Notes: generated by a model not told the origin, from the letters alone. A stretch of DNA of 64,000 bases from Halomonas sp. 'Soap Lake #6' (GCF_003031405.1 NZ_CP020469.1:1860001-1924000), one strand, 5' to 3'; shown: positions 16,573-26,393, counted from the stretch's first letter. Program-made: numbers and translations.

Positions 16573-16630
16573 ATTAAGCACCCTGCTTTAGGCAAAGACT
16601 CTGCATTAGCGATCTAGATAATGCTTGAGA

Positions 16631-16667
16631 AAAAACACCCCTGCCAGCTTGCTGGCGGGGGTGTTTA
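16631..16667 (-). terminator. Terminator after hda (and facing the phasin gene)
   Basis: ACACCCCTGCCAG / CTGGCGGGGGTGT stem. On the minus strand it is followed by TTTTTT, ending hda. On the plus strand only TTT follows, giving weaker phasin termination. Confidence 0.75.
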
Positions 16668-17369
16668 CCAATTAAGCGCTGATTTTACAAAAGGGATAGT
16701 CAGCTTACGCTTTGCGGAGAGAGAAGCTTGATCTAGCGTTTCCAGCGCACGGCATAGCTCGTTCAACTCTCTGGGGCCACGATGCAATATATAACGGCCC
16801 ACATCATCGGGTAATTGCATGCCTCGCACTTTAGCCCTCAGCTTTAAAGCGCCTAAGCGCTCAGCATCGTCTAGTGGGTGAAGATGGAAAGTCACCCCCC
16901 AGGTTAGACGGGACGCTAAATCGGGTAACACCACATCTAATTGCCTGGGCGGAGAGCTGGAGGCGATAACCAATGCTTTACCTGCATCCCGAAGCCGATT
17001 AAATGCATGGAATAGCGCCTCCTCCCATCGTTTGCGCCCCACGACATACTCCAAGTCATCAATAGCCACAATATCCAGCCGCTCAATCTCTTCAAGCATT
17101 AAAGGCGGGAAATGGCCAAGATCAGCTAGCGGCAAATAAAGCGCCCGCTTATCAGCATCTGAAGCAGCGTTACAAGCTGCTTGCAAAAGATGGCTACGGC
17201 CGCTGCCTGGCGCGCCCCACAAGTATAAAAAGGGTTCAGCATCAGGCTCCAACTGACGAGTAAAATACTCAACCAGCGACGCATTAGCGCTCGACACATA
17301 GTAATTATTAAACGTTGCATCATCTCGCAACCCCACGCCGAGCGGTAGTTGCGCTGGCATTCGGCTCAT
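16665..17369 (-). CDS. hda: DnaA-related regulatory inactivator Hda
   Basis: A 234-residue AAA+ protein that, with DNA-loaded sliding clamp, stimulates ATP hydrolysis by DnaA to prevent re-initiation of replication. QLPLGV (residues 7-12) is the N-terminal clamp-binding motif. The P-loop GAPGSGRSH (52-60) has the Arg-Ser variant seen in Hda. VAIDDLEYV is Walker B, and SRLTWGVTFHL plus ALKLRAKVRGM are DnaA-like. The ATG overlaps the perM stop as ATGA, with GGGAG before it, so the two genes are translationally coupled. Confidence 0.92.
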   Translation of the reverse strand: MSRMPAQLPLGVGLRDDATFNNYYVSSANASLVEYFTRQLEPDAEPFLYLWGAPGSGRSHLLQAACNAASDADKRALYLPLADLGHFPPLMLEEIERLDIVAIDDLEYVVGRKRWEEALFHAFNRLRDAGKALVIASSSPPRQLDVVLPDLASRLTWGVTFHLHPLDDAERLGALKLRAKVRGMQLPDDVGRYILHRGPRELNELCRALETLDQASLSAKRKLTIPFVKSALNW

Positions 17370-18535
17370 GAAGACTCCCTATCATCGTAAGGACCAAGCC
17401 CATCATGGCCAATTGGGCGTACTAATGATCGCTCTTCTGAAGTACCTTGCTCTAATGGGCCTTGTCCTAAGCCCGGCGTTGCAGTGCACTGCTCTGCATC
17501 GTAAAGCACACTCTCTTTATAGCGTTCCTTAACTTCTTTGAGTAGCACCATGATCACAGATGCTGCAGGAAGGGCTAATAATACGCCAGTAAAGCCAAAA
17601 AGATTACCGCCCGCCAATACAGCGAAAATAACCGCTACGGGATGTAGACCGATTTTGTCACCCAACAGCTTGGGCTGAAGCACAACACTTTCCACAATTT
17701 GTCCAAAACTGAATACCGCCACCACACCTAACAGTGGTAACCACGAATCAAATTGAAACAGAGCGACAATGAGGGCAACCCCTAACCCGACAATAAACCC
17801 CATGAACGGCACGATACTAACGAGGCCCGACACAACACCGATAAGCAAACCGAAATTAAGTCCCATTAGGGTTAAGCCTAGCGCATAAATAATGCCTAAA
17901 CACAGCATGACCATCAATTGGCCACGTAAAAAAGCTGACAAAACTTCATCACACCGTTTAGCCAAACGAACAACATCATCCAGCCACTGACGAGGAATCA
18001 GGTCAGCAATGCTGGCCAATAGGCGGTTCCAGTCCAGCAGCAGATAGAAAGCTACCACGGGTATCAAGGCAACGTAGGTAATCCAAGTGGCAAACGCCAT
18101 ACCTGAGCGGCCAATTTGACCTAACGCTTGAGCCAAGTAGCCACCCGCATCACGCCAATGCTCAGCAAGTGTCTCCTGGGCGTTATCAAGTTCAGCACGC
18201 AGGTCGTAACCCGTCCACTCCTGTACTTGAGGGGCCAATATGTTTTCAACCCAATCAAAAACGCCAGGTGCCGCTTCACCTAATTGTTTTATTTGTTGGA
18301 CTATTAGCGGAATTAAAATCAGCATGCTAACCGCCAGTACCAGCAAGATGATTAAGAATACGCTAGAAACCGCCAGCGGCCGATTCATACCCCAGCGCTG
18401 GAATCTGTTGGCTATTGGATCACCCAAATAGGCAATAATCATTCCGGCGATAAATGGCATCAGCATCGCATCCAGCAAATACACTAGCCCTACTAGCACC
18501 GCCAATAGTAAAACGCCCCACCACGAATTTCGCAT
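17366..18535 (-). CDS. AI-2E family transporter / PerM-like permease
   Basis: A 389-residue membrane protein of the AI-2E exporter family, with about eight transmembrane segments. The N-terminal pair (LLLAVLVGLVYLLDAMLMPFIAG, VSSVFLIILLVL) precedes a periplasmic loop. Later segments are IVPFMGFIVGLGVALIVALF and the C-terminal LHPVAVIFAVLAGGNLFGFTGVLLALP. GGAGGGAG precedes the start. The charged tail of roughly 50 residues is not conserved-looking. It occupies the perM position upstream of hda, an arrangement common in gammaproteobacteria. Substrate unknown. Confidence 0.82.
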   Translation of the reverse strand: MRNSWWGVLLLAVLVGLVYLLDAMLMPFIAGMIIAYLGDPIANRFQRWGMNRPLAVSSVFLIILLVLAVSMLILIPLIVQQIKQLGEAAPGVFDWVENILAPQVQEWTGYDLRAELDNAQETLAEHWRDAGGYLAQALGQIGRSGMAFATWITYVALIPVVAFYLLLDWNRLLASIADLIPRQWLDDVVRLAKRCDEVLSAFLRGQLMVMLCLGIIYALGLTLMGLNFGLLIGVVSGLVSIVPFMGFIVGLGVALIVALFQFDSWLPLLGVVAVFSFGQIVESVVLQPKLLGDKIGLHPVAVIFAVLAGGNLFGFTGVLLALPAASVIMVLLKEVKERYKESVLYDAEQCTATPGLGQGPLEQGTSEERSLVRPIGHDGLGPYDDRESS

Positions 18536-18757
18536 TCTGAATTTCTCCCTCCTGGATAGATGGTTAGCGACCTAGCGTACCGCTTGGTTTGCGATCTTAC
18601 CCAATGAATAGTAACAAAAGTAACGCTTCTCGCACCTGATAACACGACACATCGATGCGACTTACGCCGCTGAGTGATACAATCTGCCTCGTTATTGCCC
18701 CAGCACTGGCCAATTCGCCAGCACTACCGCACTGCTATAGGCTTCACAGGACCTGTC

Positions 18758-19855
18758 ATGACCGAGACATCCCCTTCTCAGGCTACCCCATCACTCAGCT
18801 ATAAAGACGCAGGTGTCGATATTGATGCCGGTAACGCGCTGGTTGACCGCATTAAACACGTTGCTAAACGCACCACACGCCCTGAAGTAATGGGTGGGCT
18901 TGGCGGCTTTGGCGCGCTATGTGAGCTGCCTGCTGGCTATAAGCAACCGGTACTCGTGTCTGGCACCGATGGCGTGGGTACTAAGCTGCGCCTTGCCATG
19001 GACCTTGGCAAACATGACACCATCGGCATCGATTTGGTGGCAATGTGTGTCAATGATTTGATTGTTGCTGGCGCCGAACCACTGCTTTTCCTTGACTACT
19101 ATGCCACGGGTAAGCTGGACATAGATATCGCTGCTGATGTAGTTACAGGCATCGGAGCCGGTTGTGAGCTGGCTGGCTGCGCATTGGTAGGTGGCGAAAC
19201 AGCCGAAATGCCCGGCATGTACGAAGGCAACGATTACGATCTAGCAGGCTTTTGCGTAGGCGTCGTCGAAAAGGCCGAAATCCTAGATGGCAGCAAAGTT
19301 GCCGAAGGCAATGTCTTATTAGGACTTGCTTCCTCTGGCCCGCACTCTAATGGATACTCGCTGATCCGCAAAATTTTAGACGTGAGTAATGCCTCGCTAG
19401 ACGAAACGGTTGGCGGCCAAGCTTTGGGCGATGCTCTAATGGCTCCCACTCGTATCTATGTAAAATCGCTTTTATCGATGATGCGTGGCACCGACATTTC
19501 AGTACATGCACTGTCGCACATTACTGGCGGCGGTTTACTAGAAAATATTCCTCGGGTACTGCCTGATACCTTGGCGGCAGACATTGACCTAACCACTTGG
19601 CAGCGCCCAGAAGTATTTAACTGGCTGCAGGCTAAAGGCAACGTCAACGAGACCGAAATGCACCGAGTACTTAACTGCGGTATTGGCATGGTAGTTGTAG
19701 TGTCGGCAGAACAGGCAGACAGCGCCATGGCTCACCTTACAGAGCAAGGCGAAACCGTCTATCAAATCGGCACGATCATTAAGCGCCAGGACGAAGCCGT
19801 CGTACTTAAGAATATGCGTAGCGATGAGCACGGTCTGGAGAATCGCCCCGCATGA
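18758..19855 (+). CDS. purM: Phosphoribosylformylglycinamidine cyclo-ligase (AIR synthetase)
   Basis: A 365-residue enzyme closing the imidazole ring of AIR with ATP in de novo purine synthesis. Motifs are [29 protein letters not shown] (split here by function: GTDGVGTKL then [11 protein letters not shown]), [13 protein letters not shown], and [15 protein letters not shown] near the middle. The start is placed at the ATG eight bases after AGGA; it is about 20 residues longer than E. coli PurM because of an N-terminal tail. Divergent from perM-hda. I see no PurR box in the 220-bp gap. Confidence 0.95.
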   Translation: MTETSPSQATPSLSYKDAGVDIDAGNALVDRIKHVAKRTTRPEVMGGLGGFGALCELPAGYKQPVLVSGTDGVGTKLRLAMDLGKHDTIGIDLVAMCVNDLIVAGAEPLLFLDYYATGKLDIDIAADVVTGIGAGCELAGCALVGGETAEMPGMYEGNDYDLAGFCVGVVEKAEILDGSKVAEGNVLLGLASSGPHSNGYSLIRKILDVSNASLDETVGGQALGDALMAPTRIYVKSLLSMMRGTDISVHALSHITGGGLLENIPRVLPDTLAADIDLTTWQRPEVFNWLQAKGNVNETEMHRVLNCGIGMVVVVSAEQADSAMAHLTEQGETVYQIGTIIKRQDEAVVLKNMRSDEHGLENRPA

Positions 19856-20595
19856 GCAGTACCGATTACAACAGCGACACGTTAAACGATATGACGCCCG
19901 AGCCGATAGGCGCACGGCGTGTCGTGGTATTGATTTCTGGAAGCGGCAGCAACCTGCAAGCATTGATAGATGCGCAACAGCACGATCGCTTGGGTGGTGA
20001 AGTTGTTGCCGTCATTTCAAATGAGCCAAATGCCTATGGCCTAAAGCGCGCCCACGAGGCAGGCATTGAAGCGGTTGTATTACCACACCGGGAGTACGAG
20101 AGCCGAGATGCTTACGATGGCGCCCTCATCAAGGTGATTGAACGCCATGAGCCGGACGTCATTGTGCTTGCTGGCTTTATGCGTATATTAACGCCGCGCT
20201 TTGTACAGCGCTTCTTGGGCAAAATGCTTAATATCCACCCATCGCTGCTGCCAGCTTATCAAGGGCTTAATACCCATGCGCGGGCACTGGCCGATGGAGC
20301 TTCACATCATGGTTGTAGCGTACACTTTGTGACTGAAGAGCTGGACGGTGGTCCGGTGGTATTACAGGCAGAACTAAACGTTGCAGGCGATGACACGGTC
20401 GAGACACTAAAAGATAAGGTACACGCTCGCGAGCACCTTATCTTCCCTATCGCCGTGCAGTGGTTTTTGCAAGGCCGCCTGAAGTACAGCACAGAAGGAG
20501 CAACGATGGACGGCCACCTGCTGCCGTCCTATGGTATGCGCCTCTCCCATGCTGATGCTGCAGAAGAGCTCGATGAAGACGTAGCGCCTGACTAA
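19852..20595 (+). CDS. purN: Phosphoribosylglycinamide formyltransferase
   Basis: A 247-residue GAR transformylase using 10-formyl-THF. The phosphate loop [12 protein letters not shown] starts at residue 29. [12 protein letters not shown] carries the catalytic Asn127 and His129, and ELDGGPVV carries Asp165. A tail of roughly 22 residues precedes the usual VVVLISG start, and about 15 acidic residues extend the C-terminus. Its ATG overlaps the purM stop (ATGA), a classic purMN coupling. It shares the formyl-THF pool that PurU, at the left window edge, drains. Confidence 0.95.
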   Translation: MSSTDYNSDTLNDMTPEPIGARRVVVLISGSGSNLQALIDAQQHDRLGGEVVAVISNEPNAYGLKRAHEAGIEAVVLPHREYESRDAYDGALIKVIERHEPDVIVLAGFMRILTPRFVQRFLGKMLNIHPSLLPAYQGLNTHARALADGASHHGCSVHFVTEELDGGPVVLQAELNVAGDDTVETLKDKVHAREHLIFPIAVQWFLQGRLKYSTEGATMDGHLLPSYGMRLSHADAAEELDEDVAPD

Positions 20596-20639
20596 ACCGC
20601 TTTTAGCCCTATACTTTTAGTCCTATAACCTTTAGTCCT

Positions 20640-20682
20640 AAAAACGCCTTACTGCGCCGAGTAGAATCGGAGCAGTAAGGCG
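20640..20682 (-). terminator. Terminator after dcd
   Basis: CGCCTTACTGC / GCAGTAAGGCG stem (20645-20655 with 20672-20682), with an inner CCGA/TCGG. On the minus strand it is followed by TTTTT, ending apbC-dcd. On the plus strand the T-run is absent. Confidence 0.75.
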
Positions 20683-20703
20683 CTTATGGTTCAGGGGTAG
20701 CCG

Positions 20704-21270
20704 TTAGGTGCGCGGTAATGTAACGCCTCGCTGCCCCATGTACTTGCCGCCACGGTCTTTATAAGAGGTCTCGCATACCTCGTCGGACTCCAAAAAGAGC
20801 ATTTGCGCCACGCCTTCATGGGCATATATCTTGGCAGGCAAGTTGGTAGTGTTAGAAAACTCCAGCGTCACATGCCCTTCCCACTCAGGCTCCAAAGGCG
20901 TCACATTAACGATAATGCCACAGCGAGCGTAAGTGGATTTACCTAGGCAGATAGTTAGCACATTACGTGGAATACGGAAGTACTCTACCGTACGTGCTAG
21001 CGCAAACGAGTTAGGCGGAATAATACATACATCACCTTTCACATCCACAAAGCTTTTAGCATCAAAGGCTTTAGGATCAACAATTGCCGAGTGAATATTG
21101 GTGAATACCTTAAATTCGTCGGCACAGCGCACATCATAGCCGTAACTGGAGGTACCGTACGAGATCACCCGTTGCTCGTTAACGTAACGGACCTGCTCCG
21201 CTTCAAATGGCTCAATCATGGCATCACTTTGTGCCATACGACGAATCCACATATCAGATTTAATACTCAT
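20704..21270 (-). CDS. dcd: dCTP deaminase
   Basis: A 188-residue homotrimeric enzyme deaminating dCTP to dUTP, the main source of dUMP for thymidylate in enterobacteria-like organisms. It contains [10 protein letters not shown], the dCTP-binding [33 protein letters not shown] and HVTLEFSN with the catalytic glutamate (about residue 137). The C-terminus [14 protein letters not shown] is the lid over the active site. It starts 11 bp after the apbC stop, so the two are probably co-transcribed. Confidence 0.96.
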   Translation of the reverse strand: MSIKSDMWIRRMAQSDAMIEPFEAEQVRYVNEQRVISYGTSSYGYDVRCADEFKVFTNIHSAIVDPKAFDAKSFVDVKGDVCIIPPNSFALARTVEYFRIPRNVLTICLGKSTYARCGIIVNVTPLEPEWEGHVTLEFSNTTNLPAKIYAHEGVAQMLFLESDEVCETSYKDRGGKYMGQRGVTLPRT

Positions 21271-21281
21271 TTGTTACTTCA

Positions 21282-22082
21282 TCACTCGCTAAAAGAAATA
21301 GTGGGGCCGCTGCTTTTGTTACCGCTCACAGCATGAGCTACCTGTTTGGCAATCTCAGCAAAGGTTTGGCTAACTGAGCTATCTGGCTCTGCAATGACAC
21401 TAGGGTGGCCAGAGTCCGTCAGCTCACGAATGGAGAGAGTAAGAGGCAGACGCCCTAGTACACTTGTTTGATACTCTTCCGCGATGCGCTCACCACCGCC
21501 CGTGCCAAAAATAGCAGCCTCATGACCACACTTTTCACAGTGGTAAAGGCTCATATTTTCAACTACTCCAAGCACTGGCACATTAACTTTACGGAACATC
21601 TCAATGCCCTTGCGCGCATCTAACAGGGCAATATCCTGGGGTGTAGTGACGATAACCGCGCCTGCAACTGGTACTTTTTGTGCCAGTGTTAGCTGGATAT
21701 CGCCGGTACCCGGAGGCATATCTATCAGTAAGAAATCAAGATTATCCCACTGAGTTTGGGTTAGCATTTGCTGGAATGCCCCCACTACCATTGGACCACG
21801 CCATACCATGGCCTCTCGGGTATTGACCATAAACGCCATGGACATTGCCTGAAGTCCATGAGCCTCCAGCGGTAGAAACTTATTGTCCTGAGTTGCCTGA
21901 GGCCGTACGCCCTCTTTAACCCCCAACATTTGAGCTTGGCTAGGGCCATAAATATCAGCATCCAACACGCCGACACGGTAGCCTTGTGCTGAAAGGGCCA
22001 ACGCCAAGTTAACGGTTACCGTCGACTTACCAACGCCCCCCTTACCCGACGCCACTGCTACAATATGCTTAACCCCATCCAT
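21282..22082 (-). CDS. apbC: Iron-sulfur cluster carrier ApbC/Mrp, short form
   Basis: A 266-residue MinD/Mrp-type ATPase that binds and delivers Fe-S clusters. The deviant Walker A GKGGVGKST is at residues 13-21, then LDADIYGPSQAQMLG, DMPPGTGDIQLTLAQ, and the cluster-binding CEKCGHE (CxxC). E. coli Mrp is about 369 residues. This protein lacks the N-terminal FSCA/MIP18 domain of about 100 residues and starts almost directly at the P-loop strand. The ATG is chosen because GGGAG lies seven bases upstream; a GTG seven codons earlier includes that site. Confidence 0.9.
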   Translation of the reverse strand: MDGVKHIVAVASGKGGVGKSTVTVNLALALSAQGYRVGVLDADIYGPSQAQMLGVKEGVRPQATQDNKFLPLEAHGLQAMSMAFMVNTREAMVWRGPMVVGAFQQMLTQTQWDNLDFLLIDMPPGTGDIQLTLAQKVPVAGAVIVTTPQDIALLDARKGIEMFRKVNVPVLGVVENMSLYHCEKCGHEAAIFGTGGGERIAEEYQTSVLGRLPLTLSIRELTDSGHPSVIAEPDSSVSQTFAEIAKQVAHAVSGNKSSGPTISFSE

Positions 22083-22162
22083 TATGGCACTCCCATCGGT
22101 CACAACGTAAATTGCATAAGGTGAATGATACTCTTCGGGACCCTATTCATAAACTAACAACC

Positions 22163-22195
22163 AAAAAAGCGGATGCAGGTGTTACCTGCATCCGC
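22163..22195 (-). terminator. Terminator after the coiled-coil gene
   Basis: 12-bp perfect stem GCGGATGCAGGT / ACCTGCATCCGC with a 3-base loop. On the minus strand six T follow. It isolates apbC-dcd from the gene upstream. Confidence 0.9.
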
Positions 22196-22229
22196 CTAGT
22201 CAGAGCACCGAACTCAGCTTAAACGCCTA

Positions 22230-23276
22230 TTACTGAGCTTCTTGCTCCTCAGCTTCGTCATTCGCAGCGCTGCCCACTTCACCTAGCCGCGTGTCGAGCG
22301 AAGATAGTTCTTCACGCCACTCGTCAAGCTGGGCATCTAAGCGAGCTAGCTTCTCTTCGCGGGCCTCAATGTCACTTTCAACGTTAGCAACTTCTTCACG
22401 CCCAATATCTAACGCAACCATCAGGTCATCCATTTCAGAGCGCACCTGGGTTAAGCTTTGCTCTTCTTCTTCACGCAGCGCAATCAGCGCATCAACTTCT
22501 TCTTGTAGCGCATCGCGCTCATTAGCAGCAGATTCATGCTGGCCTCGGAGCTCTTCCAGCTCGCTTTGCGTCGTTTCGATTTCCTCTTCAAGGCTGGTTA
22601 GCTGCTCATTAGCCTCGCTCACCTTGGATTCCAGCTCAGCAAGTTCAGTTTCAGCAGCATTCATCTCTTCAACTGCTGCCTGGCGCTCTTCCTCAGCTAC
22701 CTGACGAGCTCCTTCTGCCTCCTGACGGGCATCTTCAGCACTTTGGCGTGCATCTTGAATTTGCTGAAGCGCGGCTTCTGCCTCATCGCGGTCGTTGACC
22801 ATTTGATCGCGCTCTTCATGCAACGTCTCTAAATCAGCCTTCGCGCTTTCGAGCTGCTCATTCAGACCGTCTACTTCTTCTTGAAGTGCATCGCGCTCGG
22901 CCTCTAGCTCCTCTAGGCGAGTACCAACGTCACTAACGTCCCGCTCGGCAGCCTCAAGGCTGGTTTGCGCGTCAGCTTGCTGCTGCTCAAGTTCTGCTAA
23001 TTCCTCATGCATGGCCGCCAAGTCAGCTTCAACCTGCTCAACGTCTGCTAAGCGCTGGCTTAGCTGGCTATTCTCTTGCTCTACGCCAGCAAGACGGCTT
23101 TCAAGCGTTTCAACCCGGTCTTTATGGGTGCCAGCATTAGATTGTGCCATGATTGCCCAAATAACCGCGATAGCGGCAATGCCCGCTATCCCTCTGACGC
23201 GGTTATCTTGAAATAGTGTTTTCATGCCCGGTTTGTTAGCCGGTGATTGCTGATCCGAGTGGTTTGCTTCTGGCAT
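22230..23276 (-). CDS. Single-pass membrane protein with long coiled coil
   Basis: 348 residues. A short polar N-terminus leads into one transmembrane segment around residues 28-47 (GIAGIAAIAVIWAIMAQ). Almost the whole remainder is a heptad-rich, very acidic Glu/Gln/Ala/Leu coiled coil (repeating LEELEAERDALQEEVDGL and RQEAEGARQVAEEERQA patterns). The topology predicts a cytoplasmic stub and a long periplasmic rod. No catalytic domain is visible, and I do not recognise the family. The start follows GAGGGACGCAGT; a longer frame of 31 codons lacks a site. Resemblance to SMC-type proteins is probably compositional. Confidence 0.7.
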   Translation of the reverse strand: MPEANHSDQQSPANKPGMKTLFQDNRVRGIAGIAAIAVIWAIMAQSNAGTHKDRVETLESRLAGVEQENSQLSQRLADVEQVEADLAAMHEELAELEQQQADAQTSLEAAERDVSDVGTRLEELEAERDALQEEVDGLNEQLESAKADLETLHEERDQMVNDRDEAEAALQQIQDARQSAEDARQEAEGARQVAEEERQAAVEEMNAAETELAELESKVSEANEQLTSLEEEIETTQSELEELRGQHESAANERDALQEEVDALIALREEEEQSLTQVRSEMDDLMVALDIGREEVANVESDIEAREEKLARLDAQLDEWREELSSLDTRLGEVGSAANDEAEEQEAQ

Positions 23277-23701
23277 ACTGCGTCCCTCTCTTTTATAAGC
23301 TACCAATTCCAGCAGCGTTAATAGGCATTTAAAGCGAATTCGCTCTTGAAGAACATTCCTTACTAGCATACACAGCTAACAGCATCTAGCCAGTGTATGC
23401 GCTAATTGATTGGCCTAATTAGGTGATACTGCTCATATAAATGTCACTTCTGAGGATCTTGGAGCGCTTGCCTGCCTCCTTGACGTGCACTCAGTCAGTT
23501 TCAAAACATATCTGTCGGCCTCAAAACCTAATAGCCTTACACCGAGCACGGAAAAGCATTAAGGCATAAGAATCAGGTTTTTTTATAAAAAATAACTATT
23601 AAAAACCAGCACACTGTCGGCAATCGCTTACATCCCTCCTCCTCATTTAAAGCTAACCTCTGGGGTTAACTTAAATTGCTCTTTGTCCTGGAGATGTACG
23701 C
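23277..23701. other. Divergent intergenic region (coiled-coil gene / GGDEF gene)
   Basis: 425 bp without a credible gene. The only structure I can support is an imperfect inverted repeat, AAGCTAACC / GGTTAACTT (23650-23672), about 30 bp before the GGDEF start. It could fold in the 5' leader of that mRNA or bind a regulator. Confidence 0.4.
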
Positions 23702-24601
23702 ATGTCCGTGAATGACGCAATCCCCGCACCTCAAAGTGCTGATCATCTAGTTCCCCATATACCTGGGGTTGTTTTTCAATTTTACCGATCCCACTGCGGG
23801 GAAATGCGATTCAACTATCTTGAAGGTGGTGGCGCTGCGTTGAAATACATTGATCGTCAGCAACTAGCGCAAGATGCCAGCCAGCTAATTAGGCAGCTAA
23901 CAAACATCGACTACCCTAAGATCATGTCCGCAATAGAGCGCTCAGCCCGCTGGATGATGCCACTGTCCACCCGGTTTAGGCTGCCATTTCCGAAGGATAA
24001 GCCCCACTGGATTGCAGTTAGTGCCAAGCCTGAGCCGGCAGTCGGTGGCGTATGTTGGAATGGCCTTATGATGGACATTACCGACCAAGTTGCAGAAGAG
24101 TCAAGGTTACGTAAGCTGTGCGATACCGACCCACTTACCGGCCTACCCAACCGTCGAAAACTAATGGCGCACTTAACTCACTTGTCTTCACTGAGCGCAC
24201 GCCACGGCACGCCTCTTTCGATCATGATGCTGGATATCGACCACTTTAAGCAGCTCAATGACCGCTGGGGTCATTTAGAGGGTGACAATGTCCTCAAGCT
24301 ACTATCGACAAAGACCCAAGCCCTGCTTCGCAGTGAAGATATGGTGGCCCGCATGGGTGGAGAGGAGTTTATGGTCGTGTTGCCGCTAACACCGCTGCAG
24401 CAATGCCATAAACTCGCCGACCGCCTGCGCGATTCCGTTGCGTGTTACGATTTCGGGGTGGGAGCCGGACAAGTAACACTGAGCATTGGTGTTGCTGAGT
24501 ACCGCTGTGGTGAGCCACTAACCAACTTAATAGAACGCGCAGATAAAGCGCTTTACAGCGCAAAAGATATTGGCCGCGACTGCGTCTGCCTTCTACCTTA
24601 A
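23702..24601 (+). CDS. Diguanylate cyclase with N-terminal PAS-like domain
   Basis: 299 residues, no membrane segment. Residues about 14-130 look PAS-like, ending GGVCWNGLMMDITDQVAEE, the usual PAS-to-GGDEF junction. The GGDEF domain begins DTDPLTGLPNRR and carries LDIDHFKQLNDRWGH and an intact active-site GGEEF (219-223). RSED (210-213) lies five residues before it, so the product-inhibition I-site is intact. It should make c-di-GMP from GTP. GGAG lies eight bases before the start. The signal sensed is unknown; aromatic-amino-acid genes follow directly. Confidence 0.88.
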   Translation: MSVNDAIPAPQSADHLVPHIPGVVFQFYRSHCGEMRFNYLEGGGAALKYIDRQQLAQDASQLIRQLTNIDYPKIMSAIERSARWMMPLSTRFRLPFPKDKPHWIAVSAKPEPAVGGVCWNGLMMDITDQVAEESRLRKLCDTDPLTGLPNRRKLMAHLTHLSSLSARHGTPLSIMMLDIDHFKQLNDRWGHLEGDNVLKLLSTKTQALLRSEDMVARMGGEEFMVVLPLTPLQQCHKLADRLRDSVACYDFGVGAGQVTLSIGVAEYRCGEPLTNLIERADKALYSAKDIGRDCVCLLP

Positions 24602-24679
24602 AAGCCATACAAACCACACACGCCCAAGAAAAACTCTCCCTCAGTTGAAGCAGAAGATAACAACAAAAGGAATCATATA

Positions 24680-25018
24680 ATGAGCAGCTTAGCGCAAGCG
24701 ACCTGCGAACCCTGTGCCTCAGGTACTCCCCCACTCGATAGCAAGGCATGCAAAACCTATCAAGCAGCGCTTCCAGAGTGGCAGATTATTGATCACGATG
24801 GCATCATGAAGCTGACGAGACGATTTACGTTTCGTAACTTTGCTGATGCGCTGACGTTCACCCAGCGTGTTGGTGAATTAGCAGAGCAGGCAGGGCACCA
24901 TCCAAGCATTGTCATCGAGTGGGGCAAAGCCACTGTGACGTGGTGGAGCCATGATATTAAAGGCCTGCATCTTAATGATTTCATTCTTGCCGCCAGAACC
25001 GACGAGGTAGCCGAATAA
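24680..25018 (+). CDS. phhB: Pterin-4a-carbinolamine dehydratase
   Basis: A 112-residue enzyme that regenerates the tetrahydrobiopterin-type cofactor of phenylalanine hydroxylase by dehydrating 4a-carbinolamine. AGHHPSIVIEWGKATVTWWSHD, spanning residues 71 onward, contains the catalytic His73-His74 pair and the downstream His, followed by GLHLNDFILAARTDE. Its stop codon abuts the next start (TAAATG). phhA itself is not in the window, so the hydroxylase must be elsewhere or the protein serves another pterin enzyme. Confidence 0.92.
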   Translation: MSSLAQATCEPCASGTPPLDSKACKTYQAALPEWQIIDHDGIMKLTRRFTFRNFADALTFTQRVGELAEQAGHHPSIVIEWGKATVTWWSHDIKGLHLNDFILAARTDEVAE

Positions 25019-26209
25019 ATGTTTGAGCATATTGAGCGAGTCCCAGGAGATGCCATTCTCGGGCTGATCGAAGCTTTCAAAAAAGACACCAATCCCCAGA
25101 AAGTAGATCTTGGAGTTGGTGTATACCGCGATTCAGCTGGCAATACGCCAGTGATGCGCGCCGTTAAGGAAGCTGAAGCTCGCCTGCTCAAGAATGAAAC
25201 CACCAAGACCTACATTGGGTCTCATGGTGCTCCCGCCTATGGTGAAGCCGTTCTACCCATAGTCTTTGGTGCAGGCTCACCCGTACTTAAAGCCAACCGT
25301 GCCAGCGCCACTCAGTCCCCCGGCGGCACAGGTGCACTGCGCTTAGCCGCTGACTTTATAGCCAGCCAGTTACCAGGTAAAGGCATTTGGGTAAGCGATC
25401 CTACTTGGCCAAACCACCATGGCATTTTCACCTCAGCGGGTATTGAGCTACATAAATACCCTTATGTTGATGCTGATAACCGCCTTGATTTCACCGGCAT
25501 GCTGGCGGCACTTAAAAAAATCCCTGAAGGCGATGTTGTCGTACTACACGCCTGCTGCCACAACCCTACGGGCTTTGACCTTTCTGCAGAACAGTGGCAA
25601 GAAGTGCTAACCGTACTTCGTGAGCGCAAGCTTCTTCCGCTGATTGATTTTGCCTACCAAGGTTTCGGTCAAGGCCTGGATGAGGATGCTTACGGCGTTC
25701 GTCTACTGGCTGAAAATCTCGATGAAGCCATTATTACCAGCTCTTGCTCTAAAAACTTCGGTATTTACTGTGAGCGTACCGGCTGCCTGATCATGGTCGC
25801 TAAAGATGCTGAGCAAATGGAAAACATTCGCTCACAAGTGGCTATTGTTGCTCGTGAAAACTACTCCAACCCGCCAGCTCATGGCGGAGCGATTGTCAGC
25901 GAGATTCTTCATGATGCAGAGCTTTCTGCTATGTGGCGTGAAGAGCTAACTGAAATGCGCGACCGCATAAACTCACTGCGTCGTGATTTTGTTGAGGCGC
26001 TAAAACCTTATGGTCTCGACCAAAAGTACGCCTGCGTAGCTGAGCAGCAAGGCATGTTCTCCTATACGGGCTTAACCCCAGAACAGGTTGACCGCCTACG
26101 CGATGAGTTTGGCATTTACATGGTGCGCTCTGGGCGTGCCAACGTTGCAGGTTTCTCCCAAGAGAATTTGGCCTACCTTGCTAAAGCCATCGCCGCCGTT
26201 AACGAATAA
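25019..26209 (+). CDS. phhC: Aromatic-amino-acid / aspartate aminotransferase (TyrB/PhhC type)
   Basis: A 396-residue class-I PLP aminotransferase. KVDLGVGVYRDSAGNTPVMRAV is the TyrB/AspC N-terminal motif, HACCHNPTGFDL follows, and SCSKNFGIYCERTG carries the PLP-binding lysine near residue 245. SGRANVAGF with the substrate-carboxylate arginine is near the C-terminus. Family sequence alone does not separate aspartate from aromatic specificity. Coupling to phhB favours tyrosine/phenylalanine transamination, as in the Pseudomonas phhABC set. It is followed by a strong terminator. Confidence 0.85.
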   Translation: MFEHIERVPGDAILGLIEAFKKDTNPQKVDLGVGVYRDSAGNTPVMRAVKEAEARLLKNETTKTYIGSHGAPAYGEAVLPIVFGAGSPVLKANRASATQSPGGTGALRLAADFIASQLPGKGIWVSDPTWPNHHGIFTSAGIELHKYPYVDADNRLDFTGMLAALKKIPEGDVVVLHACCHNPTGFDLSAEQWQEVLTVLRERKLLPLIDFAYQGFGQGLDEDAYGVRLLAENLDEAIITSSCSKNFGIYCERTGCLIMVAKDAEQMENIRSQVAIVARENYSNPPAHGGAIVSEILHDAELSAMWREELTEMRDRINSLRRDFVEALKPYGLDQKYACVAEQQGMFSYTGLTPEQVDRLRDEFGIYMVRSGRANVAGFSQENLAYLAKAIAAVNE

Positions 26210-26232
26210 GCAATACGGTACTAAGGCTTTCT

Positions 26233-26270
26233 AAACCCCTGGTCTCCTTCGGAGACCAGGGGTTTTCTTT
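26233..26270 (+). terminator. Strong terminator after phhB-phhC
   Basis: A 15-bp stem AAACCCCTGGTCTCC / GGAGACCAGGGGTTT with a TTC loop, then TTCTTTT. Confidence 0.9.
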
Positions 26271-26318
26271 TGATTTTGTTAATAAACCCTGTAAACGTAA
26301 CAAGCCTCATTGTGTACA

Positions 26319-26328
26319 ATTGCGCGCT
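26319..26328. promoter_or_regulatory. AATTGCGCGC motif shared with the upp upstream region
   Basis: Ten bases identical to the left part of the palindrome at 6064-6077, here upstream of another nucleobase permease. Only one arm is preserved. Confidence 0.25.
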
Positions 26329-26377
26329 TGCCGCCAGAGCCTGGGGCGCCCGCGCGGCGTCTGACACAACGCAACGC

Positions 26378-26393
26378 TTGACCGAATAGTCAA
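26378..26393. promoter_or_regulatory. RutR-like operator candidate upstream of the second permease
   Basis: TTGACCGAATAGTCAA matches 12 of 14 defined positions of TTGACCANNTGGTCAA, with two symmetric changes that keep the outer palindrome. It lies 59-74 bp before the start codon. A second palindrome, TTGTATACAA (26418-26427), follows near the -10 area. Confidence 0.45.

Noticed and set aside
18536..18757. PurR box before purM
   Set aside because: No sequence close to ACGCAAACGTTTGCGT was found; only a weak possible promoter.
22230..23276. SMC/chromosome-segregation identity of the coiled-coil gene
   Set aside because: No Walker motifs or hinge; the similarity would be only coiled-coil composition.
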